From the NCBI RefSeq assembly GCF_007994075.1, contig NZ_VIWU01000001.1, forward strand, positions 3,596,001-3,660,000: a stretch of 64,000 bases of DNA, written 5' to 3'. Every line of letters begins with the position of its first letter. The stretch's first letter is position 1. The notes below the pieces were generated by a model. The model made no database searches, was not told the DNA's origin, and worked only from the letters and a program-made list of their open reading frames with translations. Below, in pieces: positions 58,903 to 64,000 of this stretch. The translations under genes and the position numbers were made by a program. This DNA is from Pseudonocardia hierapolitana. GTDB lineage: Bacteria; Actinomycetota; Actinomycetes; Mycobacteriales; Pseudonocardiaceae.

Positions 58903-61460
58903 CGGACCGGGCTTCCGCCCGGTCCGATCGTCGAGGGGAAACGGACTTCATGCCCGAGCGGCAGTCATCGCCTGGGGAGGCGACGGCTTCTTCGGAGCCG
59001 GAGATCAAGGAGAGCGCGCGCGAGACGGGGGGCGCCGAGCAGGCTGCGTCGGGGGACGCGCAGCCGGACTCCCCGGTGCGGACGGCCGAGCGCGCGGACG
59101 GCGAGGGCGCACGACCCACGCCGTCGCCCCGCCCGTCGCCGCGCCCGGCCCCGTCCGGACCGGCGGCACCCGGCGGCGACGAGAGCCCCACGGTCCGCAC
59201 GCCCGCAGGGCGCGCGCCGGCACCCGACGGTCGAGCCGGGAACGGCGAGCACCCGAACGGGCGGACGGCGGGCGGCCAGGCGCCGAACGGAGCACCGGCG
59301 GGCGGCCAGGCCGGGAACGGTCGCGGCGCGAGCGGCCAACCCGCCGAGGGTGAGGCCCCCACGGTCCGCGCGGCGGCCCAGCGTCCCTCACCCGGCGCCC
59401 GCCCGTCCCCGGAACCGCACCCGCCCGCCGGGGCGCACCAGGTGGCGGGCCCGCGTCCTTCCGCACCCCAGCGTCCTGCCGCGGCCCCGTGGGCTCCGGC
59501 CACCTCGCACCCGACGGGCGAGAAGCGCTCCAGCGAGGCGACCACGGTTGTCGTCCCGGCGGCCGTGCCGGGGTCGTCCCGGCCACGTGGCGCCGACGGC
59601 GCCACCCAGATGCTGCCGCACGCACCGGCCCGTTCACCGCTCGCGGTCGACGAACCCGCCACGGAGCGGATCGAGCGGATCCCGCCCATGGCGCCCCGGC
59701 CGCCGCTGCCGCCTGCCGAAGCCCCGACCCACGTCGGACCCGGCGGACCCGGCGGGCCCGACGGACCGGACAGCACCGGTGGCGAGCGCAGGCCCGGCCG
59801 CGGACGAAGGCGGATGCTGGTGCTCGCCGCGGCCGTCGGTGCGCTCGGCCTGCTCTACGGCGGCGATCTGCTGCTGAGCTCCGGATCGATGCCGCGTGGG
59901 GTCACGGTCGCCGGGATCGGCGTGGGCGGCATGTCCCTGGCCGACGCCGAGGCGCAGCTGCGCTCGGAGATCGGCGCCCGCACCGGCGGTCCGATCCCGG
60001 TCACCGTCGGCGACGCCCGCGGGGAGATCGACCCCGCCGCGGCGGGGCTGTCCATCGACTGGGAGGACACCCTGGCGCGGGCCGGCTCCCAGCCGCTGAA
60101 CCCGATCACGAGGATCACGTCGTTCTTCACGGATCGAGAGGTCGGCGTGGTGACGATCGCCGACCCGACCGCGCTCAACCAGGCGCTCGAGCAGCTCGGC
60201 CCGGTCGTCGACCGGGAGCCGACCGAGGGGACGGTGCGGTTCGAGGGCACGCAGCCCCAGCCGGTGGACCCGAAGCCGGGCCAGCAGCTCGACGTGGTCG
60301 CGGCCGGCGACGTCCTGAAGCGGGACTGGGCGAACGGGAGTGCGGTCGAGCTGCCCATCTCCGAGCTCGCGCCCACCACCACGGCCGAGGACGTGGCCAC
60401 GGCGATCCAGGAGGTCGCGCGGCCCGCGGTGGCCGCGCGGATCACGGTCGTCGGGGAGAACGGGGTGCAGGGCACGGTCACCCCGGACGTGATCGCCGCG
60501 TCGCTGAGCTTCCTGGCCGAGAACGGCGCACTCGTGCCGGAGCTGAACCAGCAGGCGATCCAGGACGCACTCGCGCCGCAGATGGCGGAGTCGGAGAAGC
60601 CAGGCCGGGACGCCACCTTCGACTTCGCCGGCGGCAGCCCCGTCGTCGTGCCGTCCCAGGACGGGCGCGGTGTCGACTACGAGGCCACGGTCGCCGCGCT
60701 GGTCGGGGTGCTGGGCAACCCGGAGCCGCGCGAGGTCACCGCGGTCTACGCCGAGAAGCCGGCCGAGATCACCACGGAGGAGCTGCGGGCGCTGGGCAAC
60801 CCGGAGATCATCGGGGAGTTCACGACGGGCGGGTTCGCCCCGGACTCGGGCCGGAACATCCGCCGGGCCGCCGAGCTGATCAACGGGAAGATCGTGCAGC
60901 CGGGAGAGGTGTTCAGCCTGGACGCCGCCACCGGGCCGCGCACCGCGGCCAACGGGTACGTCGAGGCCGGTGTGATCGACAACGGGCGGGCGTCGCGCGG
61001 CATCGCCGGCGGGGCGTCGCAGGTGTCCACCACGCTGTACAACGCGGCCTACTTCGCCGGGATGACCCTGCTCGAGCACAAGGCGCACAGCTTCTACATC
61101 AGCCGGTACCCGGCCGGCCGCGAGGCGACGATCGCCACCGGTGCCATCGACAACAAGTTCCGCAACGACAACCCGAGCCCGATCATGATCCGCACGCGGT
61201 GGACGCCGACGTCGGTCACGGTGCAGATCTACGGTCAGCGCAGGTACGAGGTCACCGGCGAGTTCGGGCCGCGGACCAACCCGACCCAGCCCAACGAGGT
61301 CACGATCCCGTCGGGCGAGGACTGCCACCCCAGCAACGGGGCCCCCGGGTTCACGATCACCGACACCCGCACCCGGCGCGACGTCAACACCGGCGAGGTC
61401 ACCAGGGAGACCATCACCACCCGCTACAACCCGTCCCCGCGGGTGGTCTGCGAGGACTGA
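58899..61460 (+). CDS. VanW-family cell-wall protein with YoaR-like repeats
   Basis: The 853-residue protein has a Pro/Gly/Ala-rich disordered cytosolic N-terminus of about 300 residues, a single membrane anchor (MLVLAAAVGALGLLYGGDLLL near 305-325) and a large extracellular part. That part has two PG_binding_4/YoaR-like repeats and a VanW domain (FSLDAATGPRTAANGYVEAG near 670, GGASQVSTTLYNAAYFAGM). VanW-type proteins are linked to peptidoglycan, but their chemistry is unclear. Start may be the overlapping GTG or ATG 58950, which has GAGGGGA upstream. Confidence 0.85.
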   Translation: MTDRASARSDRRGETDFMPERQSSPGEATASSEPEIKESARETGGAEQAASGDAQPDSPVRTAERADGEGARPTPSPRPSPRPAPSGPAAPGGDESPTVRTPAGRAPAPDGRAGNGEHPNGRTAGGQAPNGAPAGGQAGNGRGASGQPAEGEAPTVRAAAQRPSPGARPSPEPHPPAGAHQVAGPRPSAPQRPAAAPWAPATSHPTGEKRSSEATTVVVPAAVPGSSRPRGADGATQMLPHAPARSPLAVDEPATERIERIPPMAPRPPLPPAEAPTHVGPGGPGGPDGPDSTGGERRPGRGRRRMLVLAAAVGALGLLYGGDLLLSSGSMPRGVTVAGIGVGGMSLADAEAQLRSEIGARTGGPIPVTVGDARGEIDPAAAGLSIDWEDTLARAGSQPLNPITRITSFFTDREVGVVTIADPTALNQALEQLGPVVDREPTEGTVRFEGTQPQPVDPKPGQQLDVVAAGDVLKRDWANGSAVELPISELAPTTTAEDVATAIQEVARPAVAARITVVGENGVQGTVTPDVIAASLSFLAENGALVPELNQQAIQDALAPQMAESEKPGRDATFDFAGGSPVVVPSQDGRGVDYEATVAALVGVLGNPEPREVTAVYAEKPAEITTEELRALGNPEIIGEFTTGGFAPDSGRNIRRAAELINGKIVQPGEVFSLDAATGPRTAANGYVEAGVIDNGRASRGIAGGASQVSTTLYNAAYFAGMTLLEHKAHSFYISRYPAGREATIATGAIDNKFRNDNPSPIMIRTRWTPTSVTVQIYGQRRYEVTGEFGPRTNPTQPNEVTIPSGEDCHPSNGAPGFTITDTRTRRDVNTGEVTRETITTRYNPSPRVVCED

Positions 61461-61563
61461 CGGCACCGGCCGGCACGGGCTCACTTGCGTCGGGGGTTCC
61501 GGAAGCGGGACCCCAGTTCGTACCCTCGGTTGTTCAGCGGCGACGAGATCGGGGGTCCATGCG

Positions 61564-61989
61564 ATGCGGATCGCGGACGTACTGCGCAGAAAGGGCACCA
61601 CCGTGGCGACGGTGGGGCCCGATGTCACGGTCACAGAACTCCTCGGCGAGCTCGCCGCCCACAACGTGGGTGCGTTGCCGGTCGTCGAGAACGACGACAT
61701 CATCGGCATCGTCTCCGAACGCGACGTGGTGCGTCGCCTGCACGCGGGCGGTGCGGCGCTCCTGCAGGCCAAGGTGGCGGACATCATGACCACCGAGGTC
61801 ACCACGTGCGGCCCCGGCGACGACGTCAGCGATCTCGCCGCGGTCATGACCTCCCGGCGCTTCCGGCACCTCCCCGTGGTCGTGGACGGCCGGTTGGTCG
61901 GGATCGTCAGCATCGGCGACCTGGTGAAGGCGCGCATCGACCTGCTGGAGTCCGAACGCGCCCAACTGCAGAACTACATCGCGGGCTGA
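61564..61989 (+). CDS. Two-CBS-domain protein
   Basis: The 141-residue protein is a tandem CBS pair: VATVGPDVTVTELLGELAAHN with LPVVENDDIIGIVSERDVVRRL near residues 39-60, and IMTTEVTTCGPGDDVSDLAAVM with LPVVVDGRLVGIVSIGDLVKA near 102-122. Such pairs bind adenine nucleotides and serve as energy or redox sensors; it resembles hypoxic-response protein-like solo CBS proteins. No partner gene is adjacent. Confidence 0.88.
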   Translation: MRIADVLRRKGTTVATVGPDVTVTELLGELAAHNVGALPVVENDDIIGIVSERDVVRRLHAGGAALLQAKVADIMTTEVTTCGPGDDVSDLAAVMTSRRFRHLPVVVDGRLVGIVSIGDLVKARIDLLESERAQLQNYIAG

Positions 61990-62000
61990 CGAACCCCCGA

Positions 62001-64000
<2,000 letters not shown>

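Noticed and set aside
59388..59621. Possible genes within the Pro/Gly-rich N-terminus of the VanW protein
   Set aside because: Compositional bias opens all six frames here; only the VanW frame continues into recognisable domains.

Overview
The window comes from a high-GC actinobacterium. Gene content and style point to Pseudonocardiaceae, probably Pseudonocardia or a relative: GTG and TTG starts, many 1-8 nt stop/start overlaps, DUF2339/DUF3024/DUF1206/DUF3311 proteins, a GTP-type PEP carboxykinase, a Rv1855c-like F420 oxidoreductase, an MT0933-type antitoxin and numerous TetR regulators. It is ordinary chromosome carrying several catabolic cassettes, one IS110-family element and a few decayed genes. 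No rRNA, tRNA, CRISPR array or prophage was seen.

Layout. 1-2757: a 5'-truncated nitric oxide synthase fragment, trmB and two family-2 glycosyltransferases, all on the minus strand. 3169-9436: a DUF2339 membrane protein, an ArsR-type regulator, two unknown proteins and a TldD/TldE protease pair. 9641-17405: a small unknown, an antibiotic-kinase homologue, a TetR/efflux pair with a perfect operator, an HxlR/quinone oxidoreductase pair, and a three-gene operon (membrane protein, TetR, kinase-oxidoreductase fusion). 17406-23793: pckG, an orphan DUF3311 protein, a protein that looks like a helicase domain without its ATPase motifs, a DUF3024 protein, an AhpD-like protein and a GT4 glycosyltransferase.

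23824-33645 is the clearest system: a complete non-phosphorylating L-fucose pathway. It has a mutarotase, an aldo-keto reductase (fucose dehydrogenase), a lactonase, L-fuconate dehydratase, an SDR (2-keto-3-deoxyfuconate dehydrogenase) and an FAH-type diketo-acid hydrolase. A ribose-type ABC importer and a GntR/FCD regulator accompany them, and a 19-bp inverted-repeat operator lies in the divergent promoter. Products would be pyruvate and L-lactate. Next comes a deletion scar that removed the 5' ends of a divergent SDR/LysR pair, then a RecF/OLD-like ATPase.

35947-44499 is a divergent acyl-CoA catabolic cluster (TetR, acyl-CoA dehydrogenase, SDR; MFS importer, acyl-CoA ligase, orphan TRAP-type binding protein, thiolase, SDR). 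Two related operators sit between its arms. 44509-47207 is a polar amino-acid ABC importer. 48156-51641 is a 2-oxoacid dehydrogenase operon (E1 alpha, E1 beta, E2) without E3. An IS110-family element lies between convergent fxsA and a SIMPL-domain gene, flanked by 32-bp inverted repeats. 53852-64000 holds DUF1206, a TetR/saccharopine-dehydrogenase-like pair with a double operator, an AAA ATPase, a lone GroES paralogue overlapping a VanW-type wall protein, a CBS protein, and a GH2 beta-galactosidase that runs off the right edge.

I did not find a convincing new multi-gene defence or biosynthetic system. The most unusual items are the ATPase-dead helicase-like protein, the kinase-F420 oxidoreductase fusion, the IS110 element nested in a palindrome, the permuted dispersed repeat, and the two gene-decay scars. 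Functions are read from sequence motifs and family memory; no database search was run.
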